64,000 bases of DNA, taken from NCBI GenBank assembly GCA_022072225.1, contig JAJVIC010000002.1, forward strand, positions 632,304 through 696,303, written 5' to 3'. Positions 42,142-50,578 of this stretch are shown one piece after another. The DNA comes from Bacteroidia bacterium (GTDB taxonomy: Bacteria > Bacteroidota > Bacteroidia > SXHM01). How positions within the stretch are numbered: position 1 is the stretch's first letter; each line of letters opens with the position of its first letter. The notes beneath the pieces were generated by a model. That model was not told the DNA's origin and searched no databases. It saw only the letters and a program-made list of their open reading frames with translations. A program made the position numbers and the translations under genes.

Positions 42142-42933
42142 TTACTCTCTTCCGTTGCGCGAGTATTTTTTCATAATACCGCGATGAGAGTTGTTGATGA
42201 AAGAGATGATTTCATCCCGTTCTTCGGTAACAGGAATTTCGGCTTCAATAATTTCGAGCGCCTGAGCTACGTTATGTTTGCCCAGGTAAAGAATGCGGTA
42301 AATATCCTGAATGTGGCTGATGGTTTTATTGTCGAATCCTCTTCTGCGCAGACCGATAGAATTAACACCTGCATAGGAAAGCGGCCTGCGTGCAGCTTTG
42401 GTATAAGGGGGTACATCTTTACCTACGAGGGAACCACCGGAGAGCATGGAATGTCTGCCGATATTCACAAACTGATGAACCGCAGTGAGGCCACCGAGTA
42501 TGGCATAGTCGCCAATAACAATGTGGCCTGCAAGGGTGGAACCGTTGGCAAGAATGCAGTTGTTGCCCACCACGCAATCGTGTGCAATATGGGTATAGGC
42601 CATAAGAAGGCAGTTGGCACCCACTTCGGTAGCGCCTCTGGCTTTTGTTCCTTTATTGATGGTTACGCATTCACGGATGGTGGTATTGTCGCCAATGATG
42701 GCTTGTGTTTCTTCGCCTTCGTATTTAAGGTCCTGAGGAATGGCGGAAATTACGGCACCGGGAAATATGCGGCAGTTTTTGCCGATGCGGGCACCGCTCA
42801 TAATAGTTACGTTGGAACCTATCCATGTTCCGTCACCGATTACCACATCGTTTTCAATAACGCTGAAGGGGCCAACAGAAACAAATTTACCAAGGTGTGC
42901 TTTCGGGTGAACAACCGACAATGAATCAATCAT
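42142..42933 (-). CDS. lpxA: UDP-N-acetylglucosamine O-acyltransferase
   Basis: The 263-residue product is a left-handed beta-helix built of hexapeptide repeats from residue 1 to about 190 (for example VVIGDGTWIGSNVTIMSG), followed by the C-terminal helical domain. The catalytic histidine is in LMAYTHIAHDCVVGNNC (about residues 110-126). It catalyses the first step of lipid A synthesis, moving a 3-hydroxyacyl chain from ACP to UDP-GlcNAc. It begins 2 bp after the lpxC-fabZ stop, so the two genes are co-transcribed. Confidence 0.97.
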   Translation of the reverse strand: MIDSLSVVHPKAHLGKFVSVGPFSVIENDVVIGDGTWIGSNVTIMSGARIGKNCRIFPGAVISAIPQDLKYEGEETQAIIGDNTTIRECVTINKGTKARGATEVGANCLLMAYTHIAHDCVVGNNCILANGSTLAGHIVIGDYAILGGLTAVHQFVNIGRHSMLSGGSLVGKDVPPYTKAARRPLSYAGVNSIGLRRRGFDNKTISHIQDIYRILYLGKHNVAQALEIIEAEIPVTEERDEIISFINNSHRGIMKKYSRNGRE

Positions 42934-42935
42934 AC

Positions 42936-44330
42936 TTATGCTTTTTTAACAATTTGAGCCATCAGTTCGGCTTCCATAACAATAGTATCGCCAACAAAAG
43001 CATAGCCTCGCATCTGTGCTATTCCCCTGCGGATGGGCGAAAGTAATTCTAATTTAAAAATAAGTGTATCGCCAGGCACTACTTTGTTTCTGAACCGTAC
43101 CTGATCTATTTTCATAAAATAGGTGAGGTAATTTTCTGGGTCAGGTACAGTGTTGAGAACCAGAATGCCTCCTGTTTGTGCCATGGCTTCAATCTGCAAC
43201 ACACCGGGCATTACGGGGCTTGCGGGAAAATGTCCTTTAAAGAACTCTTCGTTCATGGTTACATTTTTAATGCCTACTACATGGTTTTCGCTCATTTCAA
43301 CTATTTTGTCAATTAGCAGAAAGGGCTGACGATGGGGCAATATTTTCTGTATGGCCTCTATATCGTAGAGTGGAGGCTGATTGGGGTTGTATTTGGGTGC
43401 GTTTTTTCCTGAGCGTGCTTTTTTGAGCAGTTTCTTCAGTTTTTTAGCGAATTCTACATTGGCTGCATGGCCGGGCCGGGTTGCAAAAACGTGTGCTTTG
43501 AGTGGCGCACCCAGCAGGGCCAGGTCGCCCACAACATCAAGTAGTTTGTGGCGTGCCGGTTCGTTCTGATGGTGTAATTGTACATTGTTAAGAATACCTT
43601 CTTTAGCCACTTCAACTTTTGGTTTTTTCAGCAAGGTTGAAAGTTTATCCAGTTCTCCGTTTTCTACTTCTTTGTCAACTACCACAATGGCGTTACTCAT
43701 ATCACCGCCTTTAATCAGGTTGTTATTGAATAGAAATTCGAGTTCGTGCAGGAAACAAAAAGTGCGGCTTGATGCTATTTCGCTGGCAAAATCGCTGACT
43801 TTCTCAAGTGTAAAATGCTGAGTTCCCAACACAGGTGAGTTGTAATCAATCATTACCGTAACCTTGTATTCGTCAGAAGGGATAGCCATAATCTCCACAT
43901 TGCGCTGCTCGTCACGAAACGAAACTTTTTCTTCCAATACAAAATATTCGCGCGCTTTATTCTGTTCTTCAATTCCGGCATTCACCAAGGCTTCTACAAA
44001 TAGTTTTGAGCTTCCGTCCATAATAGGCAGTTCTGGTCCGTCAACTTCCATAAGTACATTGTCAATACTTAAACCCACCAGGGCTGCGAGCGAGTGTTCA
44101 ATGGTGGCGATGGTAGCACCGTTTTCTTTCAGTGTTGTTCCGCGCGATACATCAATTACATTATCGGCATCAACCGAAATCATAGGTTTTCCTTCGAGGT
44201 CTGTGCGCTGAAATTTATAACCGTGGTCAACAGGTGCAGGTTTGAAAGTGAGGTGTGTTTCTTTGCCTGTGTGCAAGCCAACACCTGTAAGCGTTACAGC
44301 CTGTTTAATTGTTTTCTGAAAATCGCTCAT
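42936..44330 (-). CDS. lpxC-fabZ: Fused UDP-3-O-acyl-GlcNAc deacetylase / 3-hydroxyacyl-ACP dehydratase
   Basis: The 464-residue product is the LpxC-FabZ fusion typical of Bacteroidota. Residues 1-305 are LpxC: the start QKTIKQAVTLTGVGLHTGKE, the zinc-site histidine in ATIEHSLAALVG, and HKLLDVVGDLALLG (His and Asp of the active site). Residues about 315-464 are FabZ: IQKILPHRQPFLLIDKI and GHFPASPVMPGVLQIEAMAQ with the catalytic His and Glu. LpxC removes the acetyl group in the committed step of lipid A synthesis; FabZ dehydrates 3-hydroxyacyl-ACP for fatty acid synthesis. Fusion balances lipid A and phospholipid flow. It is in line with lpxD and lpxA. Confidence 0.98.
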   Translation of the reverse strand: MSDFQKTIKQAVTLTGVGLHTGKETHLTFKPAPVDHGYKFQRTDLEGKPMISVDADNVIDVSRGTTLKENGATIATIEHSLAALVGLSIDNVLMEVDGPELPIMDGSSKLFVEALVNAGIEEQNKAREYFVLEEKVSFRDEQRNVEIMAIPSDEYKVTVMIDYNSPVLGTQHFTLEKVSDFASEIASSRTFCFLHELEFLFNNNLIKGGDMSNAIVVVDKEVENGELDKLSTLLKKPKVEVAKEGILNNVQLHHQNEPARHKLLDVVGDLALLGAPLKAHVFATRPGHAANVEFAKKLKKLLKKARSGKNAPKYNPNQPPLYDIEAIQKILPHRQPFLLIDKIVEMSENHVVGIKNVTMNEEFFKGHFPASPVMPGVLQIEAMAQTGGILVLNTVPDPENYLTYFMKIDQVRFRNKVVPGDTLIFKLELLSPIRRGIAQMRGYAFVGDTIVMEAELMAQIVKKA

Positions 44331-44340
44331 TTCTTTTTAG

Positions 44341-44404
44341 TCATTAGTCCGTGGTCAATAGTCCGTAGTATATAACAACCGTCTATGGTCTACGGTCTAT
44401 GGTC
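44341..44404. repeat. Dispersed GTCTATGGTC-type element overlapping the 3' end of lpxD
   Basis: The stretch consists of variants of the decamer TAGTCCGTGG and GTCTATGGTC, each repeated two or three times in opposite senses. Its right part supplies the last seven codons (ETIDRRP) and the stop of lpxD. Similar strings of near-repeated GGTCTATGGTC are a dispersed class in Bacteroidota. Confidence 0.7.
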
Positions 44405-45423
44405 TCGTTTAACTTCTTCTCCAACTCCGCAATTTTAGCATTTAATTCGGGCAGTTTGCGGAACACCACATACGAACGTTTGTATTCACCCACGCCAAAT
44501 GCGGGCGAGCCTTGTACAATCTCTCCGTCTTTTAAGTTACCTCCAATGCCCGATTGTGCTGCAATCATTACGCTATCACCGATGCTAAGGTGTCCTATAA
44601 TACCAACCTGACCTCCAATCATACAGTTCTTACCTATTTTTGTTGAACCGGCTATTCCTGTTTGCGCAGCAATAACGGTGTTCTCTCCTATCTCCACATT
44701 ATGAGCAATTTGTATCAGGTTATCCAGCTTCACTCCTTTGCGGATAATAGTAGAACCCAGCGTAGCGCGGTCAATGGTAGTATTCGCGCCTATTTCCACA
44801 CGGTCTTCAATGACTACATTCCCTATTTGCGGAACTTTAGCATAGTTGTTTTCGGCATTGGGTGCAAATCCAAATCCATCGCCACCGATTACCACACCTG
44901 CATGCACAGTACAATCGTTCCCGATAACACAGCCATGATAAACTTTTACGCCCTGAAAAAGGGTGCTGTTAGCTCCTACTTTTACATTGTCGCCAATGTA
45001 TGTTCCGGGATAAAGTTTTACGGAGTTGGCTATCTCTGCATTTTCACCGATATAAACAAAGGCACCGATGTAAACATCACTGCCTATTTTAGCAGAAGGT
45101 GAAACATTGTTTGGCTCTTCCCTACCCTGCTTGTTTTTATTAAGTTTATTATAGTATTCCAGCAGTTTTGCAAAACTTTGGTAGGCATCGTCTACACGTA
45201 TAAGTGTGGTGTTTAAATGCTGAAGCGGCTTAAAATCTTTACCGACTATAACTGCACTTGCCTTGGTTGTATAAATATATTCGGTGTATTTTGGATTAGC
45301 AAGGAAGGATAGCGAACCGGATACGCCCTCCTCAATTTTAGATACTGTACTTACCAGCGCATCGGGATTACCTTCTACCGTACCATTGAGTATGCCGGCA
45401 ATCTGCCGCGCTGTAAAAATCAT
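44383..45423 (-). CDS. lpxD: UDP-3-O-acylglucosamine N-acyltransferase
   Basis: The 346-residue product has the LpxD layout: an N-terminal uridine-binding domain (residues 1-100; [20 protein letters not shown]) and a hexapeptide-repeat beta-helix (about 105-310; [20 protein letters not shown]), ending in a helix ([20 protein letters not shown]). The catalytic histidine is probably in [17 protein letters not shown]. It adds the second 3-hydroxyacyl chain in lipid A synthesis. The C-terminus is seven residues encoded by a dispersed repeat that also provides the stop. It is the first gene of the lpxD, lpxC-fabZ, lpxA group. Confidence 0.97.
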   Translation of the reverse strand: MIFTARQIAGILNGTVEGNPDALVSTVSKIEEGVSGSLSFLANPKYTEYIYTTKASAVIVGKDFKPLQHLNTTLIRVDDAYQSFAKLLEYYNKLNKNKQGREEPNNVSPSAKIGSDVYIGAFVYIGENAEIANSVKLYPGTYIGDNVKVGANSTLFQGVKVYHGCVIGNDCTVHAGVVIGGDGFGFAPNAENNYAKVPQIGNVVIEDRVEIGANTTIDRATLGSTIIRKGVKLDNLIQIAHNVEIGENTVIAAQTGIAGSTKIGKNCMIGGQVGIIGHLSIGDSVMIAAQSGIGGNLKDGEIVQGSPAFGVGEYKRSYVVFRKLPELNAKIAELEKKLNETIDRRP

Positions 45424-45527
45424 GCGGCAAATTTATTAATTATTTAACATGAAGAAAGGTAAGATTTAAGGCGCAAATATCTCAAACCTAATCCATACTT
45501 TTAACCGTTTTTTAAAAGTAAATAAGT

Positions 45528-46481
45528 ATGACAATTTTAAAATTTAGTAACGCAGATAAAATGCCCGCATTCGGCCTCGGCACATGGAAAAGCAAACCCG
45601 GAGAAGTTTACACAGCTGTGTGCGATGCCATAAAAATCGGTTACCGCCACATTGATTGTGCGGCCATCTATTTAAACGAAGCCGAAATAGGCAATGCGCT
45701 GAGTGATACTTTTAAAGAAGGAACAGTAAAACGCGAAGACCTTTGGATAACCTCTAAGCTATGGAGTAATGCACATAAACAGGAACAGGTAATACCTGCG
45801 TTAAAAAAAACGCTCAGCGATTTGCAACTGGATTATCTTGACCTGTATCTCGTACACTGGCCTATAGCTTTTAAATCCGATATACTCGCACCACGCAAAG
45901 GCAGCGATTACATTACATTAGAAGAAATTCCAATTATTGAAACATGGCGCGGTATGGAAGCAGCGCTGGAACAAGGTTTAGTAAAACACATCGGTGTCTC
46001 TAATTTCAGTATTAAAAAGTTGAAGGCATTACTGGAAGAAGCAAAGTATAAACCTGAAATGAACCAGGTAGAATTGCATCCGTTACTGCAACAAAACGCT
46101 TTATTTGAGTTTTGTAAACAACACAACATTCACCTTACCGCCTATTCGCCACTGGGTTCTAAAGACCGACATCCCTCACTTAAGTTAGCTGACGAGCCTA
46201 GTCTGTTCGAAAATCCTGTTATTGTTTCGATTGCGACAAAACATAAATGCACCACCGCTCAGGTGTTGATTAAATGGGCTATACAGCGTGGCACAGCGGT
46301 AATTCCTAAATCCATTAACCCTGCACGTTTGCAGGAAAATTTTGATGCGCAGACTGTAAACCTTACAGCAACTGATATGCAGGAAATAACTGCACTTGAT
46401 CGCCATTACCGTTTTCTTACAGGAGAAAACTGGACACTGAATGGTTCTCCCTATACATTGGCTGATTTGTGGGATGAGTAA
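45528..46481 (+). CDS. Aldo/keto reductase
   Basis: The 317-residue cytosolic protein is an (alpha/beta)8 aldo/keto reductase. The catalytic tetrad can be placed: Asp and Tyr in YRHIDCAAIYLNEAEIG (about residues 39-55), Lys in DLWITSKLW and His in LDLYLVHWPIAF. The NADPH-binding end is marked by QRGTAVIPKSINPARLQENF. It reduces an aldehyde or ketone with NADPH; the substrate cannot be told. TACTTTTA lies about 30 bases upstream and may be a -7 box. It stands alone, divergent from lpxD. Confidence 0.93.
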   Translation: MTILKFSNADKMPAFGLGTWKSKPGEVYTAVCDAIKIGYRHIDCAAIYLNEAEIGNALSDTFKEGTVKREDLWITSKLWSNAHKQEQVIPALKKTLSDLQLDYLDLYLVHWPIAFKSDILAPRKGSDYITLEEIPIIETWRGMEAALEQGLVKHIGVSNFSIKKLKALLEEAKYKPEMNQVELHPLLQQNALFEFCKQHNIHLTAYSPLGSKDRHPSLKLADEPSLFENPVIVSIATKHKCTTAQVLIKWAIQRGTAVIPKSINPARLQENFDAQTVNLTATDMQEITALDRHYRFLTGENWTLNGSPYTLADLWDE

Positions 46482-46623
46482 AGAGGTTATTGTTAAAATC
46501 TGTCGCAATAAATCAATTGCTCATCTTTGCGTTTTCAACATTCATCTATTAATAAAAATCTATGTTGTGTATTTCGCCTACTTAGTGGCTCATTAGATTT
46601 GTCCAAACTAAAACACCAACGCC

Positions 46624-47310
46624 TTGTTAAAAGTATGCCCACTTTTTCTGGCGGTGATTGTTTTTGCTGCGTGTTCATGCAACACAGGTAAAGACAACGC
46701 CTCTAAAATATCCGAAGGATATATTGAATACGAAATTACGTATCCTAAAATTGACAAAGACGATATTTTCATGCTGGGTATGATGCCCAAAGACATGAAA
46801 ATGAAATTTAAAGATAATAACACAATTGGTGAGTTGAAAACGGGCGCTGGGGTTTTTACTACAAAGTTTATTACCAATAATAATCAGCGTAATCTGTTTC
46901 ATTACCTTAAATTAGTAAATAAAAAATACGGACTAATTCTTGACTCGGCAGAGATATACAGCAGCTATGCCAAAAAGCCTGATGACATGAAGTTAATCCC
47001 CTCCGACTCAACCAAAGTAATAGCAGGTTATAAATGTAAGCGAATGGATGTTGTATTCAATGACAGTACTAAGAATTTCTCCATTTACTATACTGAAGAT
47101 ATTGGAATACAATCTCCCAACTGGTGCTCGCCTTTCCACGAAATAAAAGGCGTAATGTTGGAATACAATATTTCACAGTTTAATGTTGATATGCATCTTA
47201 CTGCCAAAGCAGTTGTTGCAGCCGATATTGATGATGAGGAGTTTGCCGTACCTGCGGAATATGAAAAAATAACGCAGAAAGAAATGGAAGAAAAGTTTAC
47301 GGACTTCTGA
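46624..47310 (+). CDS. Uncharacterised lipoprotein of the GLPGLI/DUF4412-like type
   Basis: The open frame begins with TTG at 46624 because an in-frame stop lies just upstream and no ATG precedes the signal sequence. The product (228 residues) has a lipoprotein signal with lipobox FAAC. Residues 30-210 read as a LolA/DUF4412-like beta structure: YIEYEITYPKID, IPSDSTKVIAGYKCKRMDVV, IYYTEDIGIQSPNWCSP and a final AEYEKITQKEMEE. These blocks are the usual ones of that envelope-protein group; the ligand is unknown. The TTG start is unusual here. Confidence 0.65.
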   Translation: MLKVCPLFLAVIVFAACSCNTGKDNASKISEGYIEYEITYPKIDKDDIFMLGMMPKDMKMKFKDNNTIGELKTGAGVFTTKFITNNNQRNLFHYLKLVNKKYGLILDSAEIYSSYAKKPDDMKLIPSDSTKVIAGYKCKRMDVVFNDSTKNFSIYYTEDIGIQSPNWCSPFHEIKGVMLEYNISQFNVDMHLTAKAVVAADIDDEEFAVPAEYEKITQKEMEEKFTDF

Positions 47311-47389
47311 TTTTGTAGGCAGATTACGAATACTTTTTTTCAACCTTTTAGCGTTAGTAACTATATGCAAAGCCATGTTTGCAAATTAT

Positions 47390-47397
47390 TACTTTTG
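47390..47397 (+). promoter_or_regulatory. Candidate -7 box upstream of ftsK
   Basis: TACTTTTG is a perfect TAnnTTTG match 12 bases before the ftsK start codon. No convincing -33 box was found at 18-20 bases. Confidence 0.4.
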
Positions 47398-47409
47398 ACC
47401 GCTTAAGAA

Positions 47410-49815
47410 ATGGCTTCCAAAGAAAATAAACTCAAGAGTGAAACAAAGAAACCTGCTGAAAAAAAGCCGGCAAAAGAAAATGTTTTCAGTCGTTGGTTCA
47501 ATGCGGTAAAATTGTTTTTCGAAAACAAACAGCTTCATGCCATTACCGGTTCCTTTCTTATTTTGTTTGCCGGGTTTCTGTTAGTTTCATTTATATCTTA
47601 TTTCTACAATTGGGCAATTGACTTTAGTGCTGTTACCAGCGACACTGCTGATACTAATGTTGCAAATAAAGGCGGATGGTTAGGAGCAAAATTAGTTCAC
47701 CGTTTGATCTACAGCGGCTTTGGAATTACCTCGTTTATTATTCCCTTTCTGCTTCTGTTGCTGGGAATACGCATCACATTTAAAATTGCCTTGCTGCCTT
47801 TCGGGAAAATTGCAAAGCATTCCATTTTTTTCTTTTACTGGTTGCCGCTTACACTTTCCTGCTTCCTTACCCGGGATGAGTTTTGGGGAGGCAGCGTTGG
47901 CCGCATGATGAATAACAAACTGGCACTGTACATAGGCAGCGCTGGTATTATTCTGCTTATTGTTTTTTCAGCGTTGGTTTATGCTGTTCTTGTTTTTAAA
48001 TTATCGTTTGAAAATATTTTTGCCCGCCAACCCAAAGAAGAAACGCTAAATCCCCAACCTGAAATTACAGAAAATAAGATTGAAGAAGATGAAGAACTTC
48101 CGCATAAAGAAAATGTATTGATTGTAAAAGAGCCCGATGTTATTATTGAAAACGAGAAGGTTGAATTTGAAACTGTAAAACCGGCAGAGAAAACAGAAAA
48201 GAAAGACGGTGTCGATTTTGAAATTACCCAACCCACTGCCGAAGAAGTAGCTGAAGCAACTGGAGCATCGCAGATTACAGCCGAAAATCTGGTAGAAGAA
48301 TTTGGTGAATATGATCCAACACTTGAGCTCTCAAGTTACAAATTTCCTCCTGTAGAATTACTGGTTGAGCATGCAAGCGCAGAACGCAATGTATCTGAGC
48401 AGGAACTGAACAGTAACAAAGATAAAATTCTTCAAACGCTCAATAATTACGGAATTGAGATTGATAAAATAAAAGCCACCATCGGGCCAACAGTAACGCT
48501 TTATGAAATTGTACCCGCTGCCGGTGTCCGTATCTCAAAAATCAAAAATCTGGAAGATGATATAGCACTGAGTTTGGCTGCTCTTGGTATCCGTATCATC
48601 GCTCCTATTCCCGGAAAAGGAACAATCGGTATTGAAGTGCCTAATTCAAGTCCCGATATAGTTTCCATGCGCAGCATGATTGCATCGGAAAAATTTCAGA
48701 ATGTGAAAATGGATTTGCCAATTGCATTGGGCAAAACAATTTCAAACGAGAGTTTTATTGCCGACCTTGCCAAAATGCCTCACTTGCTTATGGCAGGCGC
48801 AACAGGACAGGGTAAATCCGTTGGACTGAATGCCATTCTGGTTTCATTGCTTTACAAAAAGCATCCATCGCAGATTAAGTTTGTGTTGGTTGACCCAAAG
48901 AAAGTGGAGCTAACCCTGTTCAATAAAATAGAACGCCACTTCCTTGCCAAACTTCCCGATAGCGCTGAGGCTATTATTACCGACACCAAAAAGGTAATCA
49001 ATACACTTAACTCACTATGTATTGAAATGGATATGCGTTACGATTTGCTTAAGAACGCTTCGGTGCGCACAATAAAAGAGTACAACGCAAAATTCATTTC
49101 CCGCAAACTGAATCCGAATGAGGGGCACCGTTTTCTTCCTTACATTGTGTTGGTGGTTGATGAATTTGCAGATTTGATTATGACTGCAGGCAAAGATGTG
49201 GAAATGCCTATTGCCCGTCTTGCTCAGTTAGCGCGTGCTATCGGCATCCATTTGATTATTGCTACACAGCGCCCTTCTGTAAATATCATTACGGGAACAA
49301 TCAAAGCCAATTTTCCGGCCCGTATTGCTTTTCGTGTTACCTCACGAATCGACTCCAGAACCATTCTGGATGCAGGCGGTGCTGACCAGTTGATTGGTCG
49401 CGGTGATATGTTGCTGTCAACCGGCAGCGATATGATTCGCCTGCAATGCGCCTTTGTGGATACACCTGAAGTAGAAAAAATAACAGAATTCATTGGCGAG
49501 CAGCGCGGCTATCCCGATGCCATGCACCTGCCTGAAATTATTGACGACAGCGTAGAAGGCGGCAGCGGTGATTATGGCGATCCTGATGAGCGCGATGCTA
49601 TGTTTGTGGAAGCAGCTCGAATGGTGGTTCAGCATCAGCAAGGTTCAGCTTCTTTGTTGCAACGCAGACTTAAATTAGGCTACAACCGTGCAGGCAGAAT
49701 AATTGACCAATTAGAAAGCGCAGGTATTGTTGGGCCTAATGAAGGCAGCAAGGCACGTCAGGTTTTATTTCCCACCCTAGAAAGTTTGGAACAATATTTG
49801 AAAACAATCGGCTAA
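47410..49815 (+). CDS. ftsK: FtsK/SpoIIIE DNA translocase
   Basis: The 801-residue product has about four N-terminal membrane segments (residues 45-200), an acidic linker (200-310), and a RecA-like motor: Walker A GATGQGKSVGLN (about 463-474) and Walker B YIVLVVDEFADL, with TQRPSVNIITGTIKANFPAR following. The last 65 residues are the gamma winged-helix domain (LLQRRLKLGYNRAGRIIDQL) that reads orienting sequences. It pumps DNA at the division septum to resolve chromosome dimers. lolA and a phosphatase follow on the same strand. Confidence 0.97.
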   Translation: MASKENKLKSETKKPAEKKPAKENVFSRWFNAVKLFFENKQLHAITGSFLILFAGFLLVSFISYFYNWAIDFSAVTSDTADTNVANKGGWLGAKLVHRLIYSGFGITSFIIPFLLLLLGIRITFKIALLPFGKIAKHSIFFFYWLPLTLSCFLTRDEFWGGSVGRMMNNKLALYIGSAGIILLIVFSALVYAVLVFKLSFENIFARQPKEETLNPQPEITENKIEEDEELPHKENVLIVKEPDVIIENEKVEFETVKPAEKTEKKDGVDFEITQPTAEEVAEATGASQITAENLVEEFGEYDPTLELSSYKFPPVELLVEHASAERNVSEQELNSNKDKILQTLNNYGIEIDKIKATIGPTVTLYEIVPAAGVRISKIKNLEDDIALSLAALGIRIIAPIPGKGTIGIEVPNSSPDIVSMRSMIASEKFQNVKMDLPIALGKTISNESFIADLAKMPHLLMAGATGQGKSVGLNAILVSLLYKKHPSQIKFVLVDPKKVELTLFNKIERHFLAKLPDSAEAIITDTKKVINTLNSLCIEMDMRYDLLKNASVRTIKEYNAKFISRKLNPNEGHRFLPYIVLVVDEFADLIMTAGKDVEMPIARLAQLARAIGIHLIIATQRPSVNIITGTIKANFPARIAFRVTSRIDSRTILDAGGADQLIGRGDMLLSTGSDMIRLQCAFVDTPEVEKITEFIGEQRGYPDAMHLPEIIDDSVEGGSGDYGDPDERDAMFVEAARMVVQHQQGSASLLQRRLKLGYNRAGRIIDQLESAGIVGPNEGSKARQVLFPTLESLEQYLKTIG

Positions 49816-49816
49816 A

Positions 49817-49845
49817 CGTCATTGCGAGCAGAGCGAAGCAATCTT
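49817..49845. repeat. Dispersed CATTGCGAGCAGAGCGAAG element after ftsK
   Basis: The 29 bases beginning CGTCATTGCGAGCAGAGCGA directly follow the ftsK stop. This motif is a very common small dispersed element in Bacteroidota and other bacteria. It contains the near-palindrome TTGCGAGCAGAGCGAAGCAA. Confidence 0.8.
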
Positions 49846-49888
49846 ATGAAAGGCACTTCTGCATAAACTCTGACAATCAACTATAACT

Positions 49889-50563
49889 ATGAAACTCAGA
49901 ATATCTTTAATAACATTCTTAACTTTAATAACATTCACAACAGCTTTCACCCAAACCAAACAGGAACAGGAAAAAGCAAAACTCATTCTTGACGAAGTAA
50001 GCAAGAAAATGAAAAGCTATACTTCCCTGAAAGTTGAATGTACCTATAACCTTGAGAATGCTACAGCAAAAATAAACGAAACGCAGGATGGAACCTTACT
50101 TCTGAAAGGCAACAAATTCAAGCTTACTTTATCAGGTCGCGAAGTTATCAGCGATGGTACAAATGTTTGGATAATAATGCGCAAAGCCGAAGAAGTCCAT
50201 AAAAAAACGCAAGCCGATTTTAATGAAGAACTTGGTTTTGATCCGGCAAAAATTTTCACCGTTTACGAAGATGGTTTTAAATATCAGTTCTTGAAAGAAA
50301 CAAAGGAAGGCAATAAAACCATTGCGGTAATTGATCTGTTTCCCCTTGACCCGGGTAAGAAAAACTACTCGCGTTTGCGCATGAACATTGATAAAGAAAA
50401 AAGTCAGCTTGTAAGTTCAAAAACATTTGGTAAAGACGGAAACACCTATACGCTTACTGTAAAAACCTTTACTCCAAATGCTGCATCAACCGATGCTGAT
50501 TTTAGAGTAAACGAAGCCGATTTTAAAAAACAGGGCTTTGAAATAGTTGACTTCACCGAATAA
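49889..50563 (+). CDS. lolA: Outer-membrane lipoprotein carrier protein LolA
   Basis: The 224-residue product has a signal peptide (ending AFTQ) and the LolA fold: ILDEVSKKMKSYTSLKVECT (30-49), TQDGTLLLKGNKFKLTLSGR, VWIIMRKAEEVHKK and the closing FRVNEADFKKQGFEIVDF. It should carry lipoproteins across the periplasm from the inner to the outer membrane. It lies 73 bp after ftsK, a gene pairing seen in other Bacteroidota, and 15 bp before the phosphatase gene. The dispersed element between ftsK and lolA does not prevent co-transcription. Confidence 0.9.
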   Translation: MKLRISLITFLTLITFTTAFTQTKQEQEKAKLILDEVSKKMKSYTSLKVECTYNLENATAKINETQDGTLLLKGNKFKLTLSGREVISDGTNVWIIMRKAEEVHKKTQADFNEELGFDPAKIFTVYEDGFKYQFLKETKEGNKTIAVIDLFPLDPGKKNYSRLRMNIDKEKSQLVSSKTFGKDGNTYTLTVKTFTPNAASTDADFRVNEADFKKQGFEIVDFTE

Positions 50564-50578
50564 AAATAATTTTGCCCT

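Noticed and set aside
42094..42924. A 276-codon open frame on the plus strand opposite lpxA
   Set aside because: It is the antisense of a strongly conserved lpxA frame and has no protein-like features; hexapeptide-repeat genes commonly give long antisense frames.
42936..44330. Two genes joined by a sequencing error (lpxC and fabZ)
   Set aside because: The LpxC-FabZ fusion is well known in Bacteroidota and the frame is uninterrupted.
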